From the NCBI GenBank assembly GCA_016844935.1, contig JAERTK010000327.1, forward strand, positions 1 to 44,386: a DNA stretch of 44,386 nucleotides, written 5' to 3'. Positions within the stretch are counted from its first letter, which is position 1; each line of letters starts with the position of its first letter. Below are positions 1 to 9,081 of this stretch, one piece after another. The notes beneath the pieces were generated by a model. It was not told the DNA's origin. It did not search any database and worked only from the letters and a program-made list of their open reading frames with translations. Position numbers and translations under genes: made by a program. This stretch comes from Desulfobacteraceae bacterium (lineage in GTDB: Bacteria > Desulfobacterota > DSM-4660 > Desulfatiglandales > Desulfatiglandaceae).

Positions 1-296
1 AAGCACTTTTTCAGGAGGCCTCGAAACTGCCGAGGGTTGAAATTTTTTCAAAGCCCGCTTCGGTGATTGCTAAGGATACCATCGGCAGCATGAATGCCGG
101 CATCATTTATGGGTATGCCGGGTTGGTGGACGGTATTGTAAATCGAATGATACAAGAGTCGGGTGAACGTCCCGGAATCATTGCCACGGGAGGTCTGGCA
201 CCCCTTATCTCTGAAGTTTCCGAATCGATCCAAGGTGTTGAGGAATTCTTAACCCTGCATGGACTGATTATCCTCTTTAACAAAAACGCCAAATAA
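1..296 (+). CDS. coaX: Type III pantothenate kinase, C-terminal fragment (5' end outside window)
   Basis: The reading frame is open from base 3 to a TAA at 294-296, so only about the last 97 residues are present. CoaX phosphorylates pantothenate in the first step of coenzyme A synthesis in the cytoplasm. The recognisable part is the late family signature, a 'LPRVEI' segment followed by '[20 protein letters not shown]', which in CoaX proteins lies near the C-terminal end of the ASKHA fold and the dimer interface. A GTG at 63 could be mistaken for a start, but similarity to CoaX continues upstream of it. The next gene begins 39 bp later on the same strand. No ATP-binding residues can be checked because the N-terminal half is missing. 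Confidence 0.85.
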   Translation, partial: ALFQEASKLPRVEIFSKPASVIAKDTIGSMNAGIIYGYAGLVDGIVNRMIQESGERPGIIATGGLAPLISEVSESIQGVEEFLTLHGLIILFNKNAK

Positions 297-335
297 CCCC
301 CGCTACGCCATAAGGGCCATCGAGGAGTTGGTGCC

Positions 336-1232
336 ATGATCAAACCATCAAAACTGAAACCGGGTGATGCCGTGGGCGTTGTATCGCCGGCCGGACCCGT
401 CGACCCGTCAGACCTGGAAGCAGGCCTTCATTTTCTGAGAGCCAAAGGGTTTACCGTTCATGTGGCACCTCATGTGTACGATCGGCAGGGATACTTGGCC
501 GGTAACGACGAGAATCGCCTTTCGGATCTTCAAGACATGTTCCGAAATACCGAAATCAAAGCGGTTTTCTGTTCCCGTGGTGGATATGGCAGCCTGAGGT
601 TGCTGGACCGGATCGATTTTGACCTGATCCGGAAAAACCCAAAAATCATTGTGGGTTACAGTGATATGACGGCGCTTCTGACTGCCATTTTCAAAAAGAC
701 CGGCCTGATCACATTTCATGGCCCCATGGTGAAAGGCTTTTCATCACTTCCCGAAAAAACCTGGGCGAACCTGGTCCGAATGATTTCGTCTGAACTACCG
801 GCGTCATTCAACCCCATGGCGGGTTATCCCCTTCGGGGCGGTAAAGCGACAGGACCCATCATGGGGGGAAACCTGTCTCTCATCTGTCGGCTTGTGGGAA
901 CCCCTTTTATGCCAAGCCTTGGGGGTTCTATCCTGTTTATTGAAGACCGGGGAGAGGCGCTTTACCGGTTGGATAGAATGCTCACCCACTTGACGCTTGC
1001 GGGGAGTCTTGAAGGGATAAAAGGCCTGATCACGGGTCAGTTTATAGACTGCGGAGAACCGGCCGCCATTGACCACCTGATAAAAGAACGATTTGGATTC
1101 ATGAATATTCCCGTTGCCACCGGATTTCCCCTGGGGCACGGCCCGGAAAATACAACCCTCCCCTTAGGCATTGTGGCCGAGCTGGATACCGACGTCATGA
1201 CCCTTTCTCTTTTGGAATCAACTGTTCTCTGA
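336..1232 (+). CDS. ldcA: LD-carboxypeptidase (muramoyltetrapeptide carboxypeptidase, peptidase family S66)
   Basis: The 298-residue protein matches the S66 family in length and motifs. It begins 'LKPGDAVGVVSPAGPVD', has the 'SRGGYGS' turn at about residues 80-86, and carries the nucleophile in 'GYSDMTALL' (Ser109). Glu203 in 'FIEDRGEALYRLD' and His268 in 'GFPLGHGPEN' complete the Ser-Glu-His triad known for this family. These enzymes remove the terminal D-Ala from murein tetrapeptides during peptidoglycan recycling and act in the cytoplasm. No signal peptide is visible, which fits. The stop is 3 bp from the mfd start, so the two genes are probably co-transcribed. Confidence 0.9.
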   Translation: MIKPSKLKPGDAVGVVSPAGPVDPSDLEAGLHFLRAKGFTVHVAPHVYDRQGYLAGNDENRLSDLQDMFRNTEIKAVFCSRGGYGSLRLLDRIDFDLIRKNPKIIVGYSDMTALLTAIFKKTGLITFHGPMVKGFSSLPEKTWANLVRMISSELPASFNPMAGYPLRGGKATGPIMGGNLSLICRLVGTPFMPSLGGSILFIEDRGEALYRLDRMLTHLTLAGSLEGIKGLITGQFIDCGEPAAIDHLIKERFGFMNIPVATGFPLGHGPENTTLPLGIVAELDTDVMTLSLLESTVL

Positions 1233-1235
1233 ACC

Positions 1236-4200
1236 ATGGCGGATATTGCAATAAGTTCAAAAAACCCCCTGGCCCATCTGAACAATTGGGTTGAGGACGG
1301 GTGCGAGGCCATGAGGGTTGCGGGTCTTTCAGGTGCTGCCCGCGCCTATGGTTTTGCCCGCTTTCTGGAAGATCTGGACAAGCCCTGCCTGGTCATTTTT
1401 CCCGAAAAAAAACGGGCTGAACGGTTTTACCGGGAGGTCCGGTTTTTCATGGGTTCTACGAAAAACCGAAACCATGGCGCCGCGCCGCGGCTCTACCGGT
1501 TTCCGCCCTACGACATGTCACCTTTAACCGGCCTCAGTCCCCACAGCCAACTGATCACGGAGCGAATCAACGCCCTTTACGCACTCGTAACGGAACCGAA
1601 CCCCGTGGTGATCACCTCACTTGAAGCAATTTGCTACAAGGTCATGCCCAAAGGAGCGCTCATCGATGCTCTGGAATATCTGGAAGCGGGGGAAGAGGTG
1701 GACCGGGAAGACCTGGTCAAAACCCTCGAAATCAATGGTTATCAACACAGTTCCATGGTGGAAGAGAGGGGTGACTACTCCATCAGGGGGGGGGTGATCG
1801 ATGTATTTTCTCCGCTGTACCCCTTGCCGGTGCGCCTCGAGTTCTGGGGAGACCGGCTGGAATCCATCCGCCAGTTTGATCCTGTCAGCCAGCGGTCGGA
1901 AAGCGACTTTCATGAGTTGACCCTTCTGCCTGCCTGTGAGATCACCAAGGGCCGGAACAACATTAAACGGGCCAGGTCCATGGGACGGCTCCCTGGCCAT
2001 TACAGCGCAGGCAGCGGCTTTCCCGGCCAGGAAGCCTGGCTGAATCATTTCTACGAAAGCCCTGACACACTGATTGGATATTTGCCGGAAAAAAGCATTC
2101 TGACGCTCATGGAACCCGGTTTCGTAGAACCCAATGGCCGAAAAATTGAAAAAAAATTCCGGAAGGACACTGAAAAATACCGGGAGGAATCCGCAGCCAG
2201 AGGAGAACCCTTCCCGGACATTGAAGGCCTTTTTGTCCCTTTGGGGAAAATTAATGAACTCACAAATGAATACCAGAAGATTGAGTTTTTTGAGCTGAAC
2301 GCAGCCCATGACAACGGCGTCGAAAAAACCCTGGAGATTAAAGGGCGTTTTGAAATTGAGGATGATCTGGAAATCCGGCTTGCCACCAAAGGCAGGGTTT
2401 CCATGGCGCCCTTTGCCCACAAGATCGATTCCTGGGTCTCTTCGGGGGCACGGGTGGTGGTCACATGCAGTACCCGGCAGCAGGCTGACCGGTTGAAGGA
2501 AATCCTCAGCAATTATGACGTACATGTGGACCGGATGGTGCAGGGTTGGCATGAAATGGGGAAGGGCCGCGGACTCACCGTTTGTCTGGATCGTCTGGGA
2601 CGGGGCTTTGTCTGGCCGGAGCTGGGTCTTTATGTGGTGAGTGAAGACGAGATTTTCGGCACGAGACGGGCCGGCCTGAGACGCCATAAGAAAAAGCGTC
2701 GCCAGGGGCTTTCGTGGTCCGCTTTCAGCCAGCTGAAGGCCGGTGATCTGGTGGTTCATGAGGAACACGGCATCGGTCGGTATATGGGCCTTTCCACCAT
2801 GGAGATAGCGCAACGCACCCATGATTTTGTCATCGTTGAATATGCCGCCAATTCAAAACTTTATCTGCCAGCCGATCGCGTCAGTGTTCTACAGAAGTAT
2901 GCCGGGGCGGAGGAAAAGGGCCCGAAACTGGACCAATTGGGGGGGCATGCATGGACACTCACCAAACAGAAAGCCAAAAACTCCGTCAAAAAGATCGCCA
3001 AACAGCTGGTGGAACTGTACGCCCTCAGAAAATACAGAAAAGGGTTCAGATTTTCTCCACCCGATCCCTACTTCCGGGAATTCGAATCGGCATTTGAACA
3101 TGAGGAGACCGACGATCAGAGCAAGGCCATCGACGATGTTCTGGCGGATCTTTCATCGAACAACACAATGGACCGCCTCATCTGCGGTGACGTAGGATTT
3201 GGAAAAACGGAAATCGCCATTCGGGCCGCGTTCAAGGTGGCCTCCGATGGCAAACAGGTGGCTTTTCTGGTGCCCACCACGGTTCTGGCGGAGCAGCATT
3301 TTGAAACTTTTAGGAAACGCATGGTGCCACATGGGGTCAGCGTCGGGATTCTCAGCCGATTCAAAACCAAGGGGGAACAGACAAAAATTGTCGCGGAAGC
3401 CCGATCGGGAAAAATCAACATCCTTATCGGGACCCACCGAATACTCCAGAAAGATGTGGGGTTTGCCGACCTGGGCCTGGTGATTATCGATGAAGAGCAG
3501 CGTTTCGGCGTCAAACAGAAAGAAGCCCTCAAGAAATATCGTGCCCTGGTGGATGTGCTGGCCATTACTGCCACCCCGGTTCCCAGAACACTCCAGATGT
3601 CCATGATGGGCGTGAGGGACCTGAGCGTCATCGAAACGCCTCCCAGAGACAGGCTGGCCATTGAAACCTATCTTTCGCCCTATGATGAAGCGACCATTAA
3701 AAGAGCCATTCACAATGAACTGGAACGGGGCGGGCAGACCTTTTTTGTACACAACAGAGTCAAAAGCATTGCTCACATGGCCGAGCAGTTAAGGCAACTG
3801 GTCCCGAAGGCCAATCTTGAGGTGGCCCACGGCCAGATGAAACCGCGGGAGCTGGAAAACGCCATGATGCGATTCCTCAAAAGGGAAATCGATGTTCTGG
3901 TGTGTACCACCATCATCGAATCAGGGCTCGATATCCCTTCGGCCAACACCATTATCATTAACGAGGCGGATCGCCTGGGCCTGGCCCAGATATATCAACT
4001 GCGGGGCCGGGTGGGACGTGCCAGGGAAAAAGCTTACGCCTACCTGTTGATCTCCAGGGATTCCACACTCACAAGGGACGCGGAAAAACGGCTGAAGGCG
4101 CTCATGGATTTTTCAAATCTGGGTGCCGGACTTCACCTTGCCATGCATGACTTGAAAATCAGGGGGGGCGGCAATATCCTCGGGTTTTCCCAGTCAGGGC

Positions 4201-4724
4201 ATATTTCGGCGGTGGGATATGAACTCTATCTCAAACTGATTGAACGAGCCGTCACCGAATTAAAAGGCGAGCAGTGGCAGGACGAGGTGAACCCGGAGAT
4301 TAACATCAATATTCCGGCATTTCTGCCCGGCGACTACATCATGGATACGGACGTGAGGTTAAATCTTTATCGCCGGCTTTCCATGCTCATTGACAATTCA
4401 GAGCTCGACGAAATGATACGGGAAATTCACGATCGTTTCGGAAACCCGCCGCCGGAAGTCGAAAACCTGCTGGCCTTGATGTCCGTCCGTCTGCGCTTGA
4501 AGCAGCTTCGTGTGAATAAACTGGATATGGGCAAAAACAGGCTAACGCTTACGTTCCTGGAGGACGGTACCCAGAACGGAGAACATTTGGTAAAACTGGC
4601 AAATGAGCGCCCCAAGCGATTTCGATTCCTCCCCGACAACAGGCTCAAAATCTATATGAGACCGCTTACATTTCCGAAAGACCTCCAGAAAGTTGAACAA
4701 ATCCTGGATCAGCTGACGCCCTGA
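1236..4724 (+). CDS. mfd: Transcription-repair coupling factor Mfd
   Basis: This 1162-residue protein has the full-length Mfd layout. An N-terminal UvrB-homology part carries 'YRFPPYDMSPLTGLSPHSQL'. A CarD-type RNA polymerase interaction domain starts near residue 497 with 'LKAGDLVVHEEHGIGRYMGL'. The RecG-like translocase follows, with Walker A 'GDVGFGKTE' near residue 650, the DEEQ box 'VIIDEEQRFG' near 750, and 'ITATPVPRTLQMSMMGVRDL'. A C-terminal TRCF domain ends the protein. Mfd removes RNA polymerase stalled at DNA lesions and recruits UvrA. It begins 3 bp after ldcA. An antisense frame of about 400 codons at 1617-2822 is a shadow of this gene. Confidence 0.97.
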   Translation: MADIAISSKNPLAHLNNWVEDGCEAMRVAGLSGAARAYGFARFLEDLDKPCLVIFPEKKRAERFYREVRFFMGSTKNRNHGAAPRLYRFPPYDMSPLTGLSPHSQLITERINALYALVTEPNPVVITSLEAICYKVMPKGALIDALEYLEAGEEVDREDLVKTLEINGYQHSSMVEERGDYSIRGGVIDVFSPLYPLPVRLEFWGDRLESIRQFDPVSQRSESDFHELTLLPACEITKGRNNIKRARSMGRLPGHYSAGSGFPGQEAWLNHFYESPDTLIGYLPEKSILTLMEPGFVEPNGRKIEKKFRKDTEKYREESAARGEPFPDIEGLFVPLGKINELTNEYQKIEFFELNAAHDNGVEKTLEIKGRFEIEDDLEIRLATKGRVSMAPFAHKIDSWVSSGARVVVTCSTRQQADRLKEILSNYDVHVDRMVQGWHEMGKGRGLTVCLDRLGRGFVWPELGLYVVSEDEIFGTRRAGLRRHKKKRRQGLSWSAFSQLKAGDLVVHEEHGIGRYMGLSTMEIAQRTHDFVIVEYAANSKLYLPADRVSVLQKYAGAEEKGPKLDQLGGHAWTLTKQKAKNSVKKIAKQLVELYALRKYRKGFRFSPPDPYFREFESAFEHEETDDQSKAIDDVLADLSSNNTMDRLICGDVGFGKTEIAIRAAFKVASDGKQVAFLVPTTVLAEQHFETFRKRMVPHGVSVGILSRFKTKGEQTKIVAEARSGKINILIGTHRILQKDVGFADLGLVIIDEEQRFGVKQKEALKKYRALVDVLAITATPVPRTLQMSMMGVRDLSVIETPPRDRLAIETYLSPYDEATIKRAIHNELERGGQTFFVHNRVKSIAHMAEQLRQLVPKANLEVAHGQMKPRELENAMMRFLKREIDVLVCTTIIESGLDIPSANTIIINEADRLGLAQIYQLRGRVGRAREKAYAYLLISRDSTLTRDAEKRLKALMDFSNLGAGLHLAMHDLKIRGGGNILGFSQSGHISAVGYELYLKLIERAVTELKGEQWQDEVNPEININIPAFLPGDYIMDTDVRLNLYRRLSMLIDNSELDEMIREIHDRFGNPPPEVENLLALMSVRLRLKQLRVNKLDMGKNRLTLTFLEDGTQNGEHLVKLANERPKRFRFLPDNRLKIYMRPLTFPKDLQKVEQILDQLTP

Positions 4725-4791
4725 TGGCCCGATTTGCCGTTCAGCCGAAGAATATGCTTGCTTTTTCCCACGTCCTTGGTACTTTAAGGGG

Positions 4792-4821
4792 TTGCAAGCT
4801 TTTGTATGCCAACGCTTTATT
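4792..4821 (+). promoter_or_regulatory. Possible sigma70-type promoter with adjacent palindrome, upstream of the PpiC lipoprotein gene
   Basis: The 121 bp between mfd and the PpiC-like gene hold a -35-like TTGCAA (4792-4797) and a -10-like TTTATT (4816-4821) spaced by 18 bp, each matching four of six consensus bases. Just downstream, TTTGATCAAA at 4823-4832 is a perfect 10-bp palindrome at about the +1 region, where an operator could sit. Both are weak signals by eye. Confidence 0.25.
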
Positions 4822-4845
4822 TTTTGATCAAATACGACGCAACAA

Positions 4846-5823
4846 ATGGACCATCGGGCTGTTTCTAAAAATAAATCGAATGCTTTTTATGGCGTCTTTT
4901 TTCTGCTTCTGTGGACCGTCAGCCCGTTTTTGATTTCCGGTTGCGATCATCGGGATTTGAACTCCGGGCCAGTGATCATGGTGGTGGGAGATCAGTGGTT
5001 AACAGCGGATACTCTTAAAGAGGAGATGGTTTTTGCCACCGAAGATCTGCCCATTTCAACCCGGGGTGAAAAACAGGTCAGAAGTCGATTGCTTGATCAT
5101 ATCATAGACCGGTACCTGATGTTGGAATACGCAAGACAACGTGGTATTGTTGTTTCAGAGGGGGAGTTCCAGGCGCATCTGAAGGAAATCAAAGAAGGAT
5201 ACTCGGAAAGTCATTTTGAACAAGTGTTGCTTCGAAAATCCGCAGACCCTGCGGCCTGGGCAAAACGGCTCAGGGAACAGCTTGTAATGGAAAAGGTTTT
5301 CAAGTCGGTTACAAAAGATGTGGCACCCCCCGATTACAAAGAAATAAAGGCTTATTTTGAATCGGCTCCAAGCCGTTTCAAGGCTCCTGACAGGGTGAAA
5401 TTGAGGCAGGTTTTCTGTATAACCCGAAAACAGGCCAGGCAACTCCATGCAAGAATTCGTGCGGGTGAATCTCTGGCTGCTCTGGCCCGGGAACACTCCC
5501 AAGGTCCCGAGGCGGATAACGGCGGGGAAGTGGGCTGGATCAACAAAGGCACCTTGGATAAATCCCTGGATAAAGTGCTTTTCTCATTGGCACCCGGGGA
5601 CTTGAGCCCGGTAACGAAAGGCCCTTCCGGATATCATATTTTTGAGGTCATATCCCGCCGTCCCGCTGGGTTCCAGGTATTTTCGGAGGTCATTGGCGAC
5701 ATAGAGCAAGCGCTTGTTCAGCAGAAGCGAGAATCTTTTTTTGGAAAATGGCTTCAAAACCTTCGTACAGACATCCGAGTCAAAATCAACCAAAAAGAAC
5801 TGGATACATTGGAGTTTTCCTGA
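4846..5823 (+). CDS. PpiC-type (parvulin) peptidyl-prolyl isomerase, probable lipoprotein
   Basis: A hydrophobic segment at residues 13-31 ends in a lipobox 'LISGC', so Cys33 is probably lipidated and the protein anchored in the periplasm. An N-terminal SurA-like chaperone region covers about residues 45-170. A parvulin domain follows at about 180-280, with the typical 'LAREHSQGPEADNGGEVGWI' and 'SPVTKGPSGYHIFEVISR' segments. Family members isomerise Xaa-Pro bonds and assist folding of exported proteins. It directly abuts a second parvulin-type gene, so the two likely act on the same outer-membrane clients. The start at 4846 is the only ATG in frame before the signal sequence. I see no strong Shine-Dalgarno there. 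Confidence 0.85.
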   Translation: MDHRAVSKNKSNAFYGVFFLLLWTVSPFLISGCDHRDLNSGPVIMVVGDQWLTADTLKEEMVFATEDLPISTRGEKQVRSRLLDHIIDRYLMLEYARQRGIVVSEGEFQAHLKEIKEGYSESHFEQVLLRKSADPAAWAKRLREQLVMEKVFKSVTKDVAPPDYKEIKAYFESAPSRFKAPDRVKLRQVFCITRKQARQLHARIRAGESLAALAREHSQGPEADNGGEVGWINKGTLDKSLDKVLFSLAPGDLSPVTKGPSGYHIFEVISRRPAGFQVFSEVIGDIEQALVQQKRESFFGKWLQNLRTDIRVKINQKELDTLEFS

Positions 5824-6798
5824 ATGAAAAAAACGACCCTTCTTATCTTCATATTCATGCTTCTGGCGGGGAATATGTTTGTTCCGGAAAAGGCTTGTGG
5901 CGAAATCTACAATCGTGTGGTGGCCATTGTGAATGCGGATGTGGTGACATTATACGAACTCAATACCCGTATGAAAGAAATGACCGGTATGGGGCCTGAA
6001 GCGCTCAAAAGAAAAGCTGAGGCGCAGTACCTTGAGACCCGCAGAAAAATTCTTGAAATGCTCATCGAAGAAAAAATTGCCGTTGAAAAAATCCGCGAAA
6101 TGAAAATCAAGGTGCAACCCAAAGAAGTGGACGCGGCCATCGAAAAGGTCAAGACAGACAACAACCTGACCCAGGAGGACCTGGTTGCCGCCCTGAAAGA
6201 ACAGGGTCAGTCGTTTGGCCAATATCGAAAAATGATCAAAACAGAGCTTGAAAGGATTCGGTTGATCAATTACGAGGTCAAGAGTAAGATTATCATCCGG
6301 GAGGAAGAGCTGAAAGAGTATTATGATGCGCACAGGGACGAATTCAGCACCCGGGGGAAAGTCCATCTTGCCATGATTTTTCTAAAACAGGAAGACCCGG
6401 CTGATGCGGCAGAATCCCGGGCGCTGAAAGAAAAAGCCAGTCGAATTATTGAGAAAATCAAAGCCGGTGAAAATTTCGGCAAACTGGCCAAAGCGTTTTC
6501 CGACGGTCCGGCGGTAAACACGGGCGGCGACCTCGGGGTGTTCAAAATTTCCGAGCTCAATGAGGAAATGGCCGCTACCGTCAAAGACCTTTCCTCCGGG
6601 GAGGTGGGGAAACCCATTATCGGGCCCAACGGAATACAGATTATCAAAGTGGTGGAAAAAGACAAGGGTGGTGAAAAATCGTTCGAGCAGGTCAAGAATT
6701 CCATCGCGTCTACACTTTATCGAAAAAAACTGGATCAGGCGTATTCTGCCTGGATAAAGGATTTAAGGGAAAAAGCATACGTCAAAATCATCTTTTGA
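5824..6798 (+). CDS. SurA-like periplasmic chaperone/peptidyl-prolyl isomerase
   Basis: The ATG follows the stop of the preceding gene with no gap, which implies translational coupling. A signal peptide covers residues 1-26. 'YNRVVAIVNADVVTLYELN' then opens the SurA N-terminal domain, which runs to about residue 165. One parvulin domain follows (about 170-285), with 'AKAFSDGPAVNTGGDLGVF' and 'PIIGPNGIQIIKVVEK'. E. coli SurA has two parvulin domains in about 430 residues; this 324-residue form has one, as is usual in Desulfobacterota. Its expected role is escorting unfolded beta-barrel proteins across the periplasm to the BAM machine. With the lipoprotein upstream and rodZ downstream it forms an envelope-biogenesis run. 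Confidence 0.85.
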   Translation: MKKTTLLIFIFMLLAGNMFVPEKACGEIYNRVVAIVNADVVTLYELNTRMKEMTGMGPEALKRKAEAQYLETRRKILEMLIEEKIAVEKIREMKIKVQPKEVDAAIEKVKTDNNLTQEDLVAALKEQGQSFGQYRKMIKTELERIRLINYEVKSKIIIREEELKEYYDAHRDEFSTRGKVHLAMIFLKQEDPADAAESRALKEKASRIIEKIKAGENFGKLAKAFSDGPAVNTGGDLGVFKISELNEEMAATVKDLSSGEVGKPIIGPNGIQIIKVVEKDKGGEKSFEQVKNSIASTLYRKKLDQAYSAWIKDLREKAYVKIIF

Positions 6799-6817
6799 AC
6801 ACGCAAGGTCATTCAAT

Positions 6818-7798
6818 ATGGGGCAAGATGATCAACAGCCATTGAATGCTGAAACGGATGATTGGATCTTTTCTTCCGGCATTTCCCTGGGCGCGCTGCT
6901 CAAGGGGGAGAGGGAAAAAAAGGGGCTTAGCCATACCGAGATTTCCCGGCAGACCCGTGTGCGTCCCCGCTTTCTGGAGGCCATTGAAAATGAAGAATGG
7001 GATCTGCTTCCCGCGCCCGCCCTGGTAAAGGGTTTCATACGATCCTACGCCCGCGCGCTGGCCCTGGACGAGGAGCGCATTGTAGAACTCTATGGCGAGG
7101 AAGAAGAGGTTGACGATTTTGCGGAAAGATTTTCCCTGCCATCCATCCCCAAGAGGAAAAAATGGCCGTTTGTTGTGGGCGGCTTGCTGGCGCTCCTGAT
7201 TGCGGTGTCGGGCTTTTATGCGTGGGTGATGTATTCAACCGATTTAAAAGGAATCCCGGATTCAGGTACCACCAGTGCTCAAAGTTCACCTGGGAACGAG
7301 GGGCGGATTCTACCCGGTGAAGAACCGAAAACGGAAATGGGACCTTTGGATGAAAAAGGTGCTCTCCTAGAAGCTGATCCGGAGTTGACCACGGGTGTTT
7401 CAGCGGCGGATATTGAGATTCGGGAAAAACCTCAAAAACCGGAAAACATATCGCCGGTACCGGATTCGCCCCCTGATCCCACTGAAAATAAACCTCTGGA
7501 GAAGATGCCTGCCGCCGGTGGGGAGGCGGAAATCCCAATCTTGTTGCTGAAAGGTCATGTGACGGAGAGGACCTGGATGGAGGTATCAATTGACGGCCTG
7601 AAATCGAAAGAGTATGTCTTTGGCCCGTCGGATGAACCCGAATGGAAAGCGGAAAAAGGGTTTGAACTGCTGATCGGCAATGCCGGCGGCATTGTTCTTG
7701 AGTTCAACGGAAAAAAAATGGATAATCTCGGGAAGCAGGGGCAGGTGGTTCGAATCAAACTTCCTGAGGATGAAGAAAGGAAACCAGTAAGAGATTGA
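6818..7798 (+). CDS. rodZ: RodZ-like helix-turn-helix membrane protein (DUF4115 C-terminal domain)
   Basis: The 326-residue protein has the RodZ layout. A cytoplasmic helix-turn-helix domain covers about residues 20-85 ('LKGEREKKGLSHTEISRQTR', then 'PALVKGFIRSYARAL'). A basic stretch and one membrane segment lie at about 112-137 ('VVGGLLALLIAVSGFYAW'). A long Pro/Glu-rich linker follows, then a periplasmic DUF4115 domain at about 245-315 ('TWMEVSIDGLKSKEYVFGP'). RodZ links MreB filaments to the elongation complex that sets rod shape. The gene sits 19 bp after the SurA-like gene. Its stop overlaps a possible TTG start for tyrS. In some lineages this fold acts mainly as a regulator, so the shape role is by family similarity. 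Confidence 0.8.
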   Translation: MGQDDQQPLNAETDDWIFSSGISLGALLKGEREKKGLSHTEISRQTRVRPRFLEAIENEEWDLLPAPALVKGFIRSYARALALDEERIVELYGEEEEVDDFAERFSLPSIPKRKKWPFVVGGLLALLIAVSGFYAWVMYSTDLKGIPDSGTTSAQSSPGNEGRILPGEEPKTEMGPLDEKGALLEADPELTTGVSAADIEIREKPQKPENISPVPDSPPDPTENKPLEKMPAAGGEAEIPILLLKGHVTERTWMEVSIDGLKSKEYVFGPSDEPEWKAEKGFELLIGNAGGIVLEFNGKKMDNLGKQGQVVRIKLPEDEERKPVRD

Positions 7799-7800
7799 AA

Positions 7801-9036
7801 ATGGAGAATATTTTAGAAATTTTTGAAAACAGGGGATTCTTTGAGCAATCCACCGACAAAGGATCGCTTTCGCAAATGCTTTCTCAACCCACCACCTGTT
7901 ATATCGGTTTTGATCCGACGGCAAAAAGCCTCCATGTGGGGAGCCTGCTGCCCATCATGAGTCTGGTGCACATGCAGAATGCCGGTCATCGGCCGGTTGT
8001 GCTGGTGGGTGGCGGTACGGCGCTGGTAGGAGACCCCAGCGGAAAAACCGAGATGCGCCGGATCATGAGCCGTCAAGAGATTGACGACAATGCTCAGGGC
8101 CTGAAAAAGCAGCTTTCCAATTTCATCGATTTCAGCGGTGACCGTGCCATCATGGCCAACAACGCCGATTGGTTGACGGAACTGAGGTATGTGGATTTTC
8201 TGCGGGATATCGGGCGGCACTTTAGTGTAAACCGGATGCTCGCCGCTGAAAGTTACAAGATGAGAATGGAGACGGGCTTAAGCTTCATCGAATTCAACTA
8301 TATGCTGTTGCAGGCCTACGATTTCTGGTACCTTTTCAAGAATTATGATTGTCGCCTTCAGATGGGGGGGAACGATCAGTGGGGCAATATCCTGGCCGGC
8401 GCCGACTTGGTAAGGCGGCTGGAGGGTGAAATAGTCCATGGACTCACCTTTCCACTTTTGACCACCAGCTCGGGCATTAAAATGGGCAAAACCCATAAAG
8501 GCGCGGTCTGGTTGGATGGTGAAATGACGCCGCCCTATGACTATTATCAATATTGGATCAACCAGGACGATGGCGATGTGGGCAGGTTCCTGGCCATATT
8601 CACACTGCTGGACATGGATGAAATTAAGCGGCTCCGGAAGTTGGAGGGGGCGGAGATCCGGGAAGCGAAAAAAGTACTGGCTTACGAGGCGACCCGGTTA
8701 TGCCACGGCAAAGAAAATGCGGATCAGGCCCGTGCTGCGGCCGAGAGGTTGTTCGGACAAACTAAGGGGATTTCAGACGAATCCGTTCCCAGGTATGAGA
8801 TTGATTCTGAAGCCCTCGAAACGGGTGTGCCGGCTTATATCCTCTTTGAAACCGCCGGTCTTTGTAAGAGCAGGGGAGAGGCACGCAGGCTGATTTCACA
8901 GGGGGGCGGCTATTTGAACAACCAGAAAATTTCGGTATTTGATCAGAAGGTCAGTGCGGATGATTTGGGAGAGGACGGGTTGCTGTTGCGGGCAGGGAAA
9001 AAACGATATATGAAGGTCGTTTCCCGCGCCCAGTAG
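7801..9036 (+). CDS. tyrS: Tyrosyl-tRNA synthetase
   Basis: This class I synthetase charges tRNA-Tyr with tyrosine. The nucleotide-binding HIGH-type motif is 'HVGS' at residues 45-48. The second signature is 'KMGKT' near residue 227, the usual TyrS form of KMSKS. A C-terminal S4 RNA-binding domain spans about 345-405 ('CKSRGEARRLISQGGGYLNN'). I place the start at ATG 7801, giving 411 residues. A TTG at 7795, overlapping the rodZ stop, would add two residues and cannot be excluded. No strong Shine-Dalgarno separates the two choices; an AGAAAGG at 7774-7780 fits the TTG slightly better. Confidence 0.95.
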   Translation: MENILEIFENRGFFEQSTDKGSLSQMLSQPTTCYIGFDPTAKSLHVGSLLPIMSLVHMQNAGHRPVVLVGGGTALVGDPSGKTEMRRIMSRQEIDDNAQGLKKQLSNFIDFSGDRAIMANNADWLTELRYVDFLRDIGRHFSVNRMLAAESYKMRMETGLSFIEFNYMLLQAYDFWYLFKNYDCRLQMGGNDQWGNILAGADLVRRLEGEIVHGLTFPLLTTSSGIKMGKTHKGAVWLDGEMTPPYDYYQYWINQDDGDVGRFLAIFTLLDMDEIKRLRKLEGAEIREAKKVLAYEATRLCHGKENADQARAAAERLFGQTKGISDESVPRYEIDSEALETGVPAYILFETAGLCKSRGEARRLISQGGGYLNNQKISVFDQKVSADDLGEDGLLLRAGKKRYMKVVSRAQ

Positions 9037-9081
9037 AAACGGACAGGTTCACGAAATGTGAACCATTGCAGGGTCTTTCAT

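Noticed and set aside
1617-2822. 401-codon open frame on the minus strand inside mfd
   Set aside because: It is antisense to unmistakable mfd sequence, shows no domain or ribosome site, and reads as low-complexity shadow sequence.
4724-4933. 69-codon frame overlapping the mfd stop and the start of the PpiC lipoprotein gene
   Set aside because: It overlaps the signal-peptide coding region of the next gene, has no known features, and covers the likely promoter.
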